Shown: piece after piece, positions 41,481 through 50,463 of the stretch | Layout: each line of letters starts with the position of its first letter | How positions within the stretch are numbered: the first letter of the stretch is position 1 | Source: Candidatus Omnitrophota bacterium | GTDB taxonomy: Bacteria > Omnitrophota > Gorgyraeia > JAUYCX01 | Direction of reading: 5' to 3' | Assembly: GCA_030692045.1 (NCBI GenBank) | Contig: JAUYCX010000037.1 | Coordinates: forward strand, 1-64,000 | Length of the DNA: 64,000 nt | Position numbers and translations under genes: made by a program | Notes under the pieces: generated by a model | Databases searched by the model: none | What the model saw: the letters and a program-made list of their open reading frames with translations, nothing else | What the model was told of the DNA's origin: nothing

Positions 41481-42641
41481 ATGAACAGAATTTATTTAGA
41501 TTATGCCGCAACTACACCTTGTGATCCTGAAGTGGTTAAGGCAATGCTTCCCTTTTTTAATGAAATATTTGGAAATCCCTCCAGCATTCACTACTTTGGC
41601 CAGCAGGCAAAAAAGGCAATGGAAGATTCGCGCCAAAAAGTGGCTGATTTTTTAGGTGCAAAGCCAGAGGAGATTGTTTTTACTTCCGGTGGAACAGAAT
41701 CAAACAATTTTGCTTTGTTTGGAGTGGCTGTGAGTCTAGAAACAAAGGGAAATCACATTATTGTTTCAACTATCGAACATCACGCTATAACCGAGCCGGT
41801 AAAGGTTTTAGAAAAAAAGGGTTTTAAGATTACACATCTAAAGGTTGATAAAACTGGTTTGGTTGACCCAGAAGATGTAAGAAAGGCAATTACTGATAAG
41901 ACCATACTTATTTCTGTAATGCATGCCAATAATGAGATTGGAGTAATTGAGCCAATTAGCGAAATTGGAAAGATAGCCAAAGAAAAGGGGATTTATTTTC
42001 ACAGCGATGCAGTTCAAACCGTTGGTCATATCACCACAAATGTAAATGAATTGAATGTTGACCTTTTGTCTTTATCAGCGCATAAATTTTATGGGCCTAA
42101 AGGAGTGGGCGCATTATATATCCGTCGTGGCACTAAGATTAGCAGTTTTTTACATGGCGGAGACCAGGAGCGTTCTCGCAGAGCCTCTACCCATAACATT
42201 GCGGGAATTGTGGGTTTAGCTAAAGCAATAGAATTGTGCCAGCAAAAATTGCCACAGGAAATAAAAGAGCAATCAGAGCTACGCGATATTTTAATCAAAG
42301 AAATTCCCAAAGAAATTTCTGATTGCCGCTTAAACGGCCACCCCTTAAAACGCCTGCCTAATAATGTTAATTTTTCCTTTGCCTTTATTGAAGGAGAATC
42401 CATTCTTCTGCATTTGGATATGTTAGGAATTGCTGCTTCCACTGGTTCTGCCTGCACCTCTTCAAGCCTGGAGCCATCGCATGTGCTTTTAGCAATTGGC
42501 CTTCCCCATGAATTGGCACACGGTTCACTTCGGCTTACTTTAGGCAGATGGACTAAAAAGGAAGAAATTGATTTTCTCTTAGAAAACCTGCCTAAGGTTG
42601 TAGATAAACTGCGCCGTATGTCTCCACTTTCCAATAAGTAA
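41481..42641 (+). CDS. cysteine desulfurase, NifS/IscS type
   Basis: A 386-residue PLP enzyme that removes sulfur from cysteine to give a protein persulfide. Family features are IYLDYAATTPCDPEV, FTSGGTESNNFALFG, PLP Lys in SLSAHKFYGPKGVGA and the short active-site loop GSACTSSSLEPSHVL. It heads the biotin region: BioB needs Fe-S clusters, NadA carries one, and MnmA further down uses desulfurase-derived sulfur, so this enzyme could supply all three. It ends 3 bp before birA. Confidence 0.93.
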   Translation: MNRIYLDYAATTPCDPEVVKAMLPFFNEIFGNPSSIHYFGQQAKKAMEDSRQKVADFLGAKPEEIVFTSGGTESNNFALFGVAVSLETKGNHIIVSTIEHHAITEPVKVLEKKGFKITHLKVDKTGLVDPEDVRKAITDKTILISVMHANNEIGVIEPISEIGKIAKEKGIYFHSDAVQTVGHITTNVNELNVDLLSLSAHKFYGPKGVGALYIRRGTKISSFLHGGDQERSRRASTHNIAGIVGLAKAIELCQQKLPQEIKEQSELRDILIKEIPKEISDCRLNGHPLKRLPNNVNFSFAFIEGESILLHLDMLGIAASTGSACTSSSLEPSHVLLAIGLPHELAHGSLRLTLGRWTKKEEIDFLLENLPKVVDKLRRMSPLSNK

Positions 42642-42644
42642 TTT

Positions 42645-43601
42645 ATGAAAGAAGCAATTCTAAAATTCTTAAGAAATGCCGATGGCTATCTTTCAGGCGA
42701 GGAAATTAGTAAAAGCCTTAAGATTTCTCGTGCAGGAATTTGGAAGCACATTAATGAGCTAAGGCGAGATGGTTATGAGATTGTAGCTATTCCTCATTTA
42801 GGTTATAGCTTGGCATCAATGCCAGATAAATTATTTCCTGCCGAAATTCAAAATAACCTCAATACCAAAATTCTGGGCAAGAAAATTTATCACTATGAGA
42901 TGGTTTCATCCGCCATGGATGTTGCCTTTGATTTAGCGATTAAAGGAGCACAAGAGGGAGCTGTAATTTTAGCTGAGGGTCAGCAAAAGGGCCGTGGAAG
43001 AATGGGTAGGACTTGGGCTTCGCCTAAAGGTAAAGGCATTTATATGTCCATAATCTTAAGACCAAGACTTCTACCTAATGAGACACCAAAACTTACCCTT
43101 TTGGCAGGAGTTGCAGTTTCTCAGGCTTTAAGAAAGGTTACTGGATTAGAGCTTTTTATAAAATGGCCTAATGATATTTTAATTAAGGAAAAAAAGGTAG
43201 GCGGAATCTTAACAGAATTAAATGCCGAGTTAGATTCTGTAAAATTTGCAGTTTTAGGTATTGGCATAAATGTTAATACAAGAAAAACTTTCTTGCCCCA
43301 AAAGGCTACTTCTTTAAAAGAAGAATTAGGTAGAAATATATCACGCATAGAGTTAACTAAACAAATTCTAAGAGAATTAGATAATTTTTATCTTTTATTT
43401 GAGAGGCAGGGTTTTTCTTCTATTATTGAACTTTGGCGCCAAATTTCTAGCACATTGGGTAAAAGGATAAAGGTGGTTAGCCAAAAAAATATAATTGAGG
43501 GAGTAGCAGTTGATATTGATTCTCAAGGGGCCCTTTTAATTAGAAAGGATTCTGGTTTTGTTACAAGGGTTATTTCTGGTGATGTAGTAGGTATTCGCTA
43601 A
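42645..43601 (+). CDS. birA: bifunctional biotin ligase and repressor BirA
   Basis: A 318-residue protein. Residues 1-60 are a winged helix (YLSGEEISKSLKISRAGIWK, HINELRRDGYEI), so it is the DNA-binding class. The ligase domain has GRGRMGRTWASPKGKGIYMS with the biotinyl-AMP loop, FIKWPNDILIKEKKVGGILT, and GIGINVNTR; the C-terminal SH3-like domain follows. It activates biotin and transfers it to carboxylase carrier domains, and as biotinyl-AMP complex represses biotin genes. A matching operator-like dyad begins at its stop codon, upstream of bioB. Confidence 0.94.
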   Translation: MKEAILKFLRNADGYLSGEEISKSLKISRAGIWKHINELRRDGYEIVAIPHLGYSLASMPDKLFPAEIQNNLNTKILGKKIYHYEMVSSAMDVAFDLAIKGAQEGAVILAEGQQKGRGRMGRTWASPKGKGIYMSIILRPRLLPNETPKLTLLAGVAVSQALRKVTGLELFIKWPNDILIKEKKVGGILTELNAELDSVKFAVLGIGINVNTRKTFLPQKATSLKEELGRNISRIELTKQILRELDNFYLLFERQGFSSIIELWRQISSTLGKRIKVVSQKNIIEGVAVDIDSQGALLIRKDSGFVTRVISGDVVGIR

Positions 43602-43634
43602 TTGTAAACTAAATAAACAAAAATAGTTGACAAT
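43601..43634. promoter_or_regulatory. BirA-box-like operator
   Basis: Dyad ATTGTAAACTA (43601-43611), 12 bp, TAGTTGACAAT (43624-43634), with one mismatch over 11 bp arms. It closely resembles the bacterial biotin operator (TTGTAAAC ... GTTTACAA). The right arm contains the -35 box of the bioB promoter, so bound repressor would block polymerase. The birA gene encoding the presumed regulator ends on the first base of the left arm. Confidence 0.75.
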
Positions 43635-43654
43635 GTATTCGCCCTTAATATAAT
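43627..43654 (+). promoter_or_regulatory. consensus promoter of the bioB operon
   Basis: TTGACA (43627-43632), 16 bp, TATAAT (43649-43654); both hexamers are perfect. Start would be near 43661, about 20 bases before bioB. A second perfect dyad, CGCCCTTAA (43640-43648) and TTAAGGGCG (43660-43668), straddles the -10 box. Confidence 0.8.
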
Positions 43655-43680
43655 TGTGGTTAAGGGCGATTTATTTTAAG

Positions 43681-44664
43681 ATGGGAATGATGAGGAAACT
43701 AATTAAAGGTATTACAAAAAGAATTCTTCAGGGTCTGGAGATAAGTTTTAATGATGCCCAACCTCTGTTATCTTTAAGACCCAATGATTTGGATTTTCTT
43801 TTTGAAAATGCAAATTCAATTCGTGAGAGATTCCGGGGAAACCGTGTTGGTTTATGCTCCATTACTAATGCCAAAAGCGGCGGATGTTTAGAGGATTGCG
43901 CCTTTTGCAGCCAATCCAACTTCCATCATACAAATATAAAAACTTACCCTTTAATAACACCTAAAGGAATGTTAGGGAGGGCAAAAAAGGCTTGCGAAAC
44001 AAAAGCTCATCGGTTTTGTTTAGTTACCAGCGGTTGCTCTTTGACTGAAGATGAGCTGGATAATATTTGTTTTGGTTTAAACTTGATTAAAAATAAATTT
44101 CCTGATTTAAAATTGGATGCTTCTTTGGGTGTGATAAGTTTAGAAGATGCCAAAAAATTAAAACAGGCGGGTTTGTCGCGTTACAATCATAATCTGGAAG
44201 CCTGTGAGGAATTTTTCCCAAAGGTTTGCACAACGCATACTTTTTCTGCTCGCAAAAGAACTATTTTGAATCTTAAAAAAGCGGGATTAGAGGTTTGTTG
44301 CGGCGGAATATTTGGATTAGGTGAGAGTGAAATTGAGCGACTCAAACTCGGTTTTATTTTAAAAGAATTGGATGTAGATTGTATTCCTCTCAATTTTTTA
44401 AATCCTATTCCCGGCACTCGCCTTGAAAATAATCTTAAGCCTAAGCCATTAGAACTTTTAAAGATGGTTGCAATTTATCGCTTTATCCATCCTAAGAAAG
44501 AAATAAAGATTTGTGGCGGCAGAGAAAATAATCTTAAAAGAAGTCAGGCTATGATTTTTAAGGCTGGCGCTGATAGCATTATTATCGGCGGATATCTTAC
44601 AACGCGTGGTAATCCCGTGGAAAAAGATTTAGAAATGATTAAGTCTCTTGGTCTGGAGGTATAA
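43681..44664 (+). CDS. bioB: biotin synthase
   Basis: A 327-residue radical SAM enzyme that inserts sulfur into dethiobiotin, the last step of biotin synthesis. GGCLEDCAFCSQSNFH carries the CxxxCxxC cluster motif; YNHNLEACEEFFPKVCTTHT and the C-terminal ICGGRENNL are BioB features, including residues around the sacrificial 2Fe-2S cluster. I placed the start at the ATG at 43681; a longer frame from 43654 begins inside the promoter. Nearby ATGs at 43687 and 43690 are alternatives. First gene of the BirA-controlled unit. Confidence 0.93.
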   Translation: MGMMRKLIKGITKRILQGLEISFNDAQPLLSLRPNDLDFLFENANSIRERFRGNRVGLCSITNAKSGGCLEDCAFCSQSNFHHTNIKTYPLITPKGMLGRAKKACETKAHRFCLVTSGCSLTEDELDNICFGLNLIKNKFPDLKLDASLGVISLEDAKKLKQAGLSRYNHNLEACEEFFPKVCTTHTFSARKRTILNLKKAGLEVCCGGIFGLGESEIERLKLGFILKELDVDCIPLNFLNPIPGTRLENNLKPKPLELLKMVAIYRFIHPKKEIKICGGRENNLKRSQAMIFKAGADSIIIGGYLTTRGNPVEKDLEMIKSLGLEV

Positions 44665-45835
44665 AATCAAAATACAATTTAAAGAAGCATTGGAAAAAAG
44701 AAAACAACAAGGCCTATTAAGAAATTTAAGGCTTTTAGAAGGCGAACAAGAAGTTAGGGTTAAAATTGATGGCAGAAATGTAATTAACTTTTGTTCCAAT
44801 AACTATTTAGGCTTAGCCAATGACCCTCGTTTAAAAGATGCAGCAATTGAGGCAATTAAAAAATATGGTCTGGGTTCAGGCGCATCACGACTTGTGTGCG
44901 GGAATATGGTTTTACATAAAAAATTGGAAGAGAAAATTGCTGAGTTTAAAAATCAGGAAGCCTGCCTTGTTTTTAATAGCGGTTATACAGCTAACTTGGG
45001 AATAATTTCAGCAATTATGGATAAAGATGGGATAGTTTTTTCCGACAGGTTAAACCATGCTTCAATAATTGACGGAATTGTTTTAAGCCGCGCCAATTTT
45101 AGGCGTTTTCCCCATAATGATATGTCGGCTTTAGAAGAATTATTAAATTTAAATAACAATCCTAAAAAAAAGTTGGTAGTAACCGATACAGTTTTTAGCA
45201 TGGATGGGGATATAGCTTCATTACCTGAAATTGTAAAAATCTGCCAGAAAAATAATGCTTTATTAATGATTGACGAAGCCCATGCCACAGGAATTTTTGG
45301 AAAAATGGGAGGGGGAGTTGCCCAGCATTTTGGTTTAAAGGACGAAATTGATATTCAGATGGGAACATTAAGCAAGGCCATGGGATGTTTTGGTGCGTTT
45401 GTCTGTGGAAAAAAAGATTTAATTGATTATCTAATAAATTTCTCCCGTGCTTTTATTTATACAACTTCGCTTCCGCCCTCAATTTGTGCCTCGAGTATAA
45501 AAGCAATTGAGATAATACAACTTGAACCAGAAAGAAGGCAAAGGCTCTGGACAAATATAAAGTTCTTGAAAGAGCAATTGTGTAATTTAGGTTTTAATAC
45601 CTTAAAAAGCAACTCTGCAATTATTCCCATCTTAATAAAGAACCCCATTCTAACTATGGAATTTAGTCAGAGTTTATTTGAAGAGGGTATATTTGTTCAG
45701 GGAATTCGTCCGCCCACAGTTGCCCGTAATGAATCGCGCTTAAGAATTACTGTAACTTCGAAGCATTGCCTTGAAGATTTAGAATTCGCCTTAGAAAAAT
45801 TAAAAAAAATAGGAAGAAAACTATGCCTTATATAA
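44648..45835 (+). CDS. bioF: 8-amino-7-oxononanoate synthase
   Basis: A 395-residue PLP enzyme joining pimeloyl-ACP and alanine. Motifs are NFCSNNYLGLANDPR, GSGASRLVCGNMVLHKKLEE, VTDTVFSMDGDIA, IDEAHATGIFG and PLP Lys in GTLSKAMGCFGAF. The start is uncertain: the only standard codon is a TTG inside bioB at 44648, yet GGAGGT at 44655-44660 points to a start a few codons later, where only ATC (44666) and ATA (44672) occur in frame. A rare start codon is possible. It overlaps bioB by 17 bp as given. Confidence 0.92.
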   Translation: MVWRYKIKIQFKEALEKRKQQGLLRNLRLLEGEQEVRVKIDGRNVINFCSNNYLGLANDPRLKDAAIEAIKKYGLGSGASRLVCGNMVLHKKLEEKIAEFKNQEACLVFNSGYTANLGIISAIMDKDGIVFSDRLNHASIIDGIVLSRANFRRFPHNDMSALEELLNLNNNPKKKLVVTDTVFSMDGDIASLPEIVKICQKNNALLMIDEAHATGIFGKMGGGVAQHFGLKDEIDIQMGTLSKAMGCFGAFVCGKKDLIDYLINFSRAFIYTTSLPPSICASSIKAIEIIQLEPERRQRLWTNIKFLKEQLCNLGFNTLKSNSAIIPILIKNPILTMEFSQSLFEEGIFVQGIRPPTVARNESRLRITVTSKHCLEDLEFALEKLKKIGRKLCLI

Positions 45836-46623
45836 AAACTCGGCAAAACTTAATTTGGCATTATAAGCTCAAAGGAAAAGGAAAGGCGCTTCTTTTTATT
45901 CATGGCTGGGGGGCAGATTTAGGAGTTTGGCAGCAGCAATTAGATTTTTTTTCAAAGCATTATAAAACTGTCGCTGTGGATTTGCCCGGACACGGAATGT
46001 CTGGCTGGCGAAAGATAGCTTTAGAAGGTTTATCAAAGGACATAAATTTTATTCTCAATAAAATCGGAATTGATAGATTAACTATTATTGCAGCCTCTTT
46101 AGGCGGGTTAATCGCATTAAAATTTGCCAGTATGTTTCCTGAAAGATTAGAGCGCTTAATATTGGTTGATACAGCAGCAAGATTTCCCTGCGAGAATGAA
46201 AAAGAAGGGATTACCAAAGCAGAAATTAAAAAATTATCAAATCTTTTAGATAAAGATTTTACCAGAGCATTGCTTTATTTTGCGCGCTCTATATTTACTA
46301 ATGAAGAAAGGCGAATGTATGACTATAAAAAAGGTTGGGACATTTTAACGCGCAGGATAATTTTACCGCAAAAAAGGGCTTTAAAAGAATATTTGAGAAT
46401 ATTAGAAGTCGAAGATTTAAGCGCAATCTTGCCGCAAATTAAAGTAAATACCTTGATTATTAATGGTGAGAAAGATTATATTTGTTCTCCTCAAAAAGCT
46501 AAGATGCTTAGAAATGCTCTGCCCGCCGCGCAGTTAAAGATAGTTAAAAATTGTGGACATTTGCCTTTCTTAAGTCAACCCAAAATTTTTAATCAAATTT
46601 TGGAAGAGTTTCTTAAAACATGA
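45823..46623 (+). CDS. BioH-like alpha/beta hydrolase
   Basis: A 266-residue alpha/beta hydrolase. LLFIHGWGADLGVWQQQLDF gives the oxyanion region, IIAASLGGLIALKFA the nucleophile elbow (A-x-S-x-G in place of the usual G-x-S-x-G), and NGEKDYICSPQKA plus KNCGHLPFLSQP the Asp and His. Located between bioF and bioC, it is best read as the pimeloyl-ACP methyl ester esterase that ends the BioC-BioH route. BioH, BioG and BioV are unrelated-looking analogues; this one is nearest BioH. It overlaps bioF by 13 bp and bioC by 4 bp. Confidence 0.85.
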   Translation: MPYIKTRQNLIWHYKLKGKGKALLFIHGWGADLGVWQQQLDFFSKHYKTVAVDLPGHGMSGWRKIALEGLSKDINFILNKIGIDRLTIIAASLGGLIALKFASMFPERLERLILVDTAARFPCENEKEGITKAEIKKLSNLLDKDFTRALLYFARSIFTNEERRMYDYKKGWDILTRRIILPQKRALKEYLRILEVEDLSAILPQIKVNTLIINGEKDYICSPQKAKMLRNALPAAQLKIVKNCGHLPFLSQPKIFNQILEEFLKT

Positions 46624-47372
46624 GCACGTTAATTAAAAAAAATAGCTTAAGAGATATTTTCTCTAAGGCTGCAATTAATTATGAAATTCAAGCACGATTT
46701 CAGAAAAAGGTTTGTATAAAGTTATGGGAAAATATTATTTCTGATGATATCTATCCGAAAACTATTTTAGATATTGGTACGGGAACAGGTTTTTTTATGC
46801 AGAAGCTGAGCAAGCATTTTCATAATTCTCAAATTGTTGGCTTTGATTTTGCTTTTGGAATGACTAAATTGGCAAGAGAAAAGAAATTGGATGTTTTGCA
46901 AGCAGATGCAGAATTTTTGCCTTTTAAGGATGAGTCTTTTGATTTAATTGTGTCTAATTTGGTGTTTCACTGGGTCTATAATTTAGATAATGCACTTAAT
47001 GAAGTTTGCCGAGTTTTAAAAGAGAAGGGAAGGTTTTATTTTAATTTATCAGGAAATCAAACTTTAAAAGAAATGAGATTTTGTTTTGAAAAAAATAATA
47101 GCTTAAAAAATGAAAAGGAAATCAAAGCAGTTTTAGAGAGAAATAATTTCAAAGAAATTAAAATTAATACTTTAATCTTTAAAGAATATTTTAAAGATTT
47201 ATTTTCTTTAGTTGGTTGGTTAAAATCAATTGGCGCGAATCGTTTAACTAAGCCCATTTTTATGGGAAGGGAAACTTGGCAGAGAGCAAATGATATCTAT
47301 TTAAATAATTTCAAGGATAATGGTATGGTTTTTGCAACATTTGAGGTAATTGAGGTGAGTGCAAGAAAATGA
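46620..47372 (+). CDS. bioC: malonyl-ACP O-methyltransferase
   Basis: A 250-residue SAM-dependent methyltransferase that methylates malonyl-ACP so it can prime synthesis of pimelate. IFSKAAINYEIQARFQKKVC at the N-terminus, ILDIGTGTGFFMQKLSKHF (motif I), VGFDFAFGMTKLAREKK, and LPFKDESFDLIVSNLVFHWV are typical BioC features. Overlaps of 4 bp with both neighbours show a compact operon. Confidence 0.9.
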   Translation: MSTLIKKNSLRDIFSKAAINYEIQARFQKKVCIKLWENIISDDIYPKTILDIGTGTGFFMQKLSKHFHNSQIVGFDFAFGMTKLAREKKLDVLQADAEFLPFKDESFDLIVSNLVFHWVYNLDNALNEVCRVLKEKGRFYFNLSGNQTLKEMRFCFEKNNSLKNEKEIKAVLERNNFKEIKINTLIFKEYFKDLFSLVGWLKSIGANRLTKPIFMGRETWQRANDIYLNNFKDNGMVFATFEVIEVSARK

Positions 47373-49390
47373 GAAAAGGAATTTTTGTAAGCGCAACTGA
47401 TACAGGTGTGGGAAAAACTGTTATCTGTCTTGCAATTGCAAGTTTCCTAAAAAATCAGGGCGTTAATGTTGGTTTTATGAAACCAATTCAATGCGCAGGT
47501 GTTGATGCTAATTTTTTAAAGAGAAAATTGGAAATTAATGACCCGCTTGAGCTAATTAATCCCTACTTTGCCAAAGAGCCAATTGCTCCCAGTGTAGCTT
47601 TTAGAAGGCAGGGTATAAGGTTTGATAAACAAAAGGTTTTAACTTCTTTCAATGAGCTAAGAAAAGAGCATGATTTTTTAATTGTCGAGGGCGTGGGCGG
47701 TTTATACGTTCCTATAAAAGAAGATTATTTTGTTGCAGATTTAATTAAAGATTTGGATTTGCCGCTAATTATTGTTTCCCGTTTGGGGTTAGGCACCATT
47801 AATCATACACTTTTAACCGTAAAATTAGCAAAGGAACAGGGAATTGAAGTGTTAGGAATAATTTTTAATTGCCGCAAGAAACAAAAATTAGGAATTCCTG
47901 AAAAAACCAATCCCGAGGTGATTAAAAGATTGGGCAAAATTCCAATTCTGGGAATTTTGCCCTATTTACCCAGCATTGATGAAAAAAATATTTTAAGAGC
48001 CGGCAGAAGAATTAATCTTTCAGCAATTATACAAGAAAAAACAATTTTTAATCACTGGCAGGCTTTAGATAAAAAATATCTCTGGCATCCCTTTACGCAG
48101 ATGAAGGATTGGTTAGAAGAAGAGCAGTTGGTAATTGAAGAAGCAAGAGGCTGCTATTTAAAAGATACAAAAGGAAAATGGTATTTAGATGGAATTTCCA
48201 GTTTGTGGGTAAATATCCATGGCCATAGAAAAAAAGAGATTGATTCTGCTATAAAAAAGCAATTAAGTAAATTAGCCCATTCAACGTTGTTAGGATTAGG
48301 AAATCTTCCTTCGATTAAATTAGCAAAAGAATTAATCAAAATTGCTCCTCGAAAATTGAGCAAGGTTTTTTATTCTGATAATGGTTCAACAGCAGTAGAG
48401 GTTGCTTTAAAAATTGCTTTTCAATATTGGCAGAATACTGGTTTCAAAGAAAAGAATAAATTTATCCATCTTGAAAATTCCTATCACGGCGATACATTGG
48501 GTGCGGTTAGTGTTGGAGGCATTGATTTATTTCACAGAATTTATAAGCCTTTACTTTTTGAAACAATTAAAGTTACCGCACCATATTGTTATCGCTGTCC
48601 AGAAGATAAAAGGTATCCCTCTTGTAACTTAGCTTGTTTAAAAGAATTAGAATATATATTGAGGAAAAAAAATAAATCAATTTGCGCTTTAATTGTTGAA
48701 CCCATAGTGCAAGCAGCAGCAGGTATAATTGTCTGGCCCAAAGGAGCGCTTAAAAAAATGCGCCAGCTTGTTACAAAATATAATTGCTTTTTAATTTGCG
48801 ATGAGGTAGCAACTGGTTTTGGCAGAACCGGAAAGATGTTTGCCTGCGAGCAGGAAAATGTTAGCCCTGATATTTTATGTTTAGGAAAAGGTATTACCGC
48901 AGGTTGTTTGCCGTTAGCAGCAACTTTAACTACTCAAAAAATATTTGAAGGTTTTATAGCTGATTACAAGGAAAGAAAGACTTTTTTTCATGGACACACA
49001 TATACGGGAAACCCCTTAGCTTGTTCTGCAGCAATCGCAAATTTAGAGATTTTTAAAAGAGAAAGAACATTAGAGAAATTGGTGCCGAAAATTGCCTTTT
49101 TAAGGAATGAATTAAAGCAATTTTCGGCACTAAAACACGTTGGCGACATCCGCCAGAAAGGTTTTATGGTTGGCATTGAACTGGTAAAAAACAAAAAAAC
49201 CCAAGAACCATTTCCTTGGGAAGACAAAATCGGCATCAAAGTCTGCCAAGAAGCAATAACCCATGGTCTAATTTTACGGCCTTTAGACAATATTATCGTT
49301 CTGATGCCACCATTAGCAATTACTAAAAAAGAGCTAAACAGAATGTTACAGGTTACATTTAAGGCAATTAGAAAGGTTACAGAAATATGA
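47369..49390 (+). CDS. bifunctional BioD-BioA fusion
   Basis: A 673-residue fusion of two consecutive biotin enzymes in reverse pathway order. Residues 1-~220 are dethiobiotin synthetase (FVSATDTGVGKTVICLAIAS with the P-loop, GFMKPIQCAG, VEGVGGLYVPI). From ~230 onwards is the DAPA aminotransferase BioA (YLWHPFTQMKDWLEEEQLVI, GISSLWVNIHGHRKKEI, CDEVATGFGRTGKMFACEQ, and PLP Lys in LGKGITAGCLPLAATL). BioA makes the substrate of BioD, so channelling is possible. Plants have a similar BIO3-BIO1 fusion; in bacteria the genes are usually separate. Confidence 0.93.
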   Translation: MRKGIFVSATDTGVGKTVICLAIASFLKNQGVNVGFMKPIQCAGVDANFLKRKLEINDPLELINPYFAKEPIAPSVAFRRQGIRFDKQKVLTSFNELRKEHDFLIVEGVGGLYVPIKEDYFVADLIKDLDLPLIIVSRLGLGTINHTLLTVKLAKEQGIEVLGIIFNCRKKQKLGIPEKTNPEVIKRLGKIPILGILPYLPSIDEKNILRAGRRINLSAIIQEKTIFNHWQALDKKYLWHPFTQMKDWLEEEQLVIEEARGCYLKDTKGKWYLDGISSLWVNIHGHRKKEIDSAIKKQLSKLAHSTLLGLGNLPSIKLAKELIKIAPRKLSKVFYSDNGSTAVEVALKIAFQYWQNTGFKEKNKFIHLENSYHGDTLGAVSVGGIDLFHRIYKPLLFETIKVTAPYCYRCPEDKRYPSCNLACLKELEYILRKKNKSICALIVEPIVQAAAGIIVWPKGALKKMRQLVTKYNCFLICDEVATGFGRTGKMFACEQENVSPDILCLGKGITAGCLPLAATLTTQKIFEGFIADYKERKTFFHGHTYTGNPLACSAAIANLEIFKRERTLEKLVPKIAFLRNELKQFSALKHVGDIRQKGFMVGIELVKNKKTQEPFPWEDKIGIKVCQEAITHGLILRPLDNIIVLMPPLAITKKELNRMLQVTFKAIRKVTEI

Positions 49391-50463
49391 AATCAAAAAA
49401 GCGTGTAATTGTAGCCATGAGTGGTGGCGTTGATTCCTCAGTTACTGCGGCATTATTAAAAAAAGATGGATTTGAGGTTATTGGTGTAACGATGTGCTTC
49501 AATATTCCTCAAGGACGCAGTAAAGGCAGCTCCTGTTGCGGCATCGAGGGAATTGAGGATGCAAAAAAAGTGGCTGGAATTTTGGATATACCGCATTATG
49601 TCTTAAATTTTGGCCAGATTTTAGAAGAAAAAATCATTAAGAATTTCTGTTTGGAATATATTCACGGCAGAACACCCAATCCTTGCGTGCGCTGTAATCA
49701 ATTTTTAAAGTTCGATGGACTTTTTAAAAAAGCCAAAGAACTTAATGCCGCATATTTAGCCACAGGCCATTATGCAAAAATTATTTACAGCCGCTCAAAA
49801 AAAAGATTTATTTTGAAAAAAGGCAAGGATAAGAAAAAAGAGCAGTCATATTTTCTTTATTCCCTAAAAAAAGAAGTTTTACCTTTTATCTTAATGCCTC
49901 TGGGCAATTTTACAAAAGAAGAAGTGCGTAAAATTGCCCGTAATTTCAAACTGCAAATCGCGGATAAGCCGGCAAGTCAGGAAATTTGTTTCATCCCTGA
50001 CGATAATTACCGTTTATTCTTAAAATCGCGTTTGCCTGAAAAATATTTTAAATCTGGCCCAATCGTAGATATTAAAGGAGATGTTTTAGGCAAGCATAAA
50101 GGCATTGCTTTTTACACTATTGGCCAGCGAGAGGGCTTAGGAATTGCTTTAGGTAAACCCGCCTATATCACAAAAATTGATGCCAGAAAGAATTTAATTA
50201 TAGTTGGTTCTAAGGATGAACTTTATTCCTCGGGCCTTATAGCCAAAGATTTTAATTTTATCTCAATGGATTACCCTAAGACAAGGCTTGTGGTTAAGAC
50301 TAAAATCAGATATAATCACAAAGAAGTAAAATCTGTATTAACACCTATTAAGAGAAATTGCATTAAAGTTGAATTTGAATCACCGCAAAGGGCTGTTGCC
50401 CCAGGCCAATCAGCTGTTTTTTACGATAAGGATATTGTTTTAGGAGGAGGAGTGATTGTCTGA
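49387..50463 (+). CDS. mnmA: tRNA 2-thiouridylase MnmA
   Basis: A 358-residue enzyme that thiolates U34 of Lys, Glu and Gln tRNAs. VAMSGGVDSSVTAALLKKDG is the PP-loop; RTPNPCVRCNQFLKF and SQEICFIPD carry the two catalytic Cys; YTIGQREGLGIALGKPAY is a conserved C-terminal block. Sulfur comes from a cysteine desulfurase, possibly the NifS-like protein at 41481. It overlaps the BioD-BioA gene by 4 bp, so may be co-expressed with biotin genes. Confidence 0.93.
   Translation: MKSKKRVIVAMSGGVDSSVTAALLKKDGFEVIGVTMCFNIPQGRSKGSSCCGIEGIEDAKKVAGILDIPHYVLNFGQILEEKIIKNFCLEYIHGRTPNPCVRCNQFLKFDGLFKKAKELNAAYLATGHYAKIIYSRSKKRFILKKGKDKKKEQSYFLYSLKKEVLPFILMPLGNFTKEEVRKIARNFKLQIADKPASQEICFIPDDNYRLFLKSRLPEKYFKSGPIVDIKGDVLGKHKGIAFYTIGQREGLGIALGKPAYITKIDARKNLIIVGSKDELYSSGLIAKDFNFISMDYPKTRLVVKTKIRYNHKEVKSVLTPIKRNCIKVEFESPQRAVAPGQSAVFYDKDIVLGGGVIV

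Noticed and set aside
42089-42634. 181-residue open frame on the minus strand opposite the nifS-like gene
   Set aside because: It mirrors a well-supported desulfurase gene, has no domain features or ribosome site, and reflects codon bias of the real gene.
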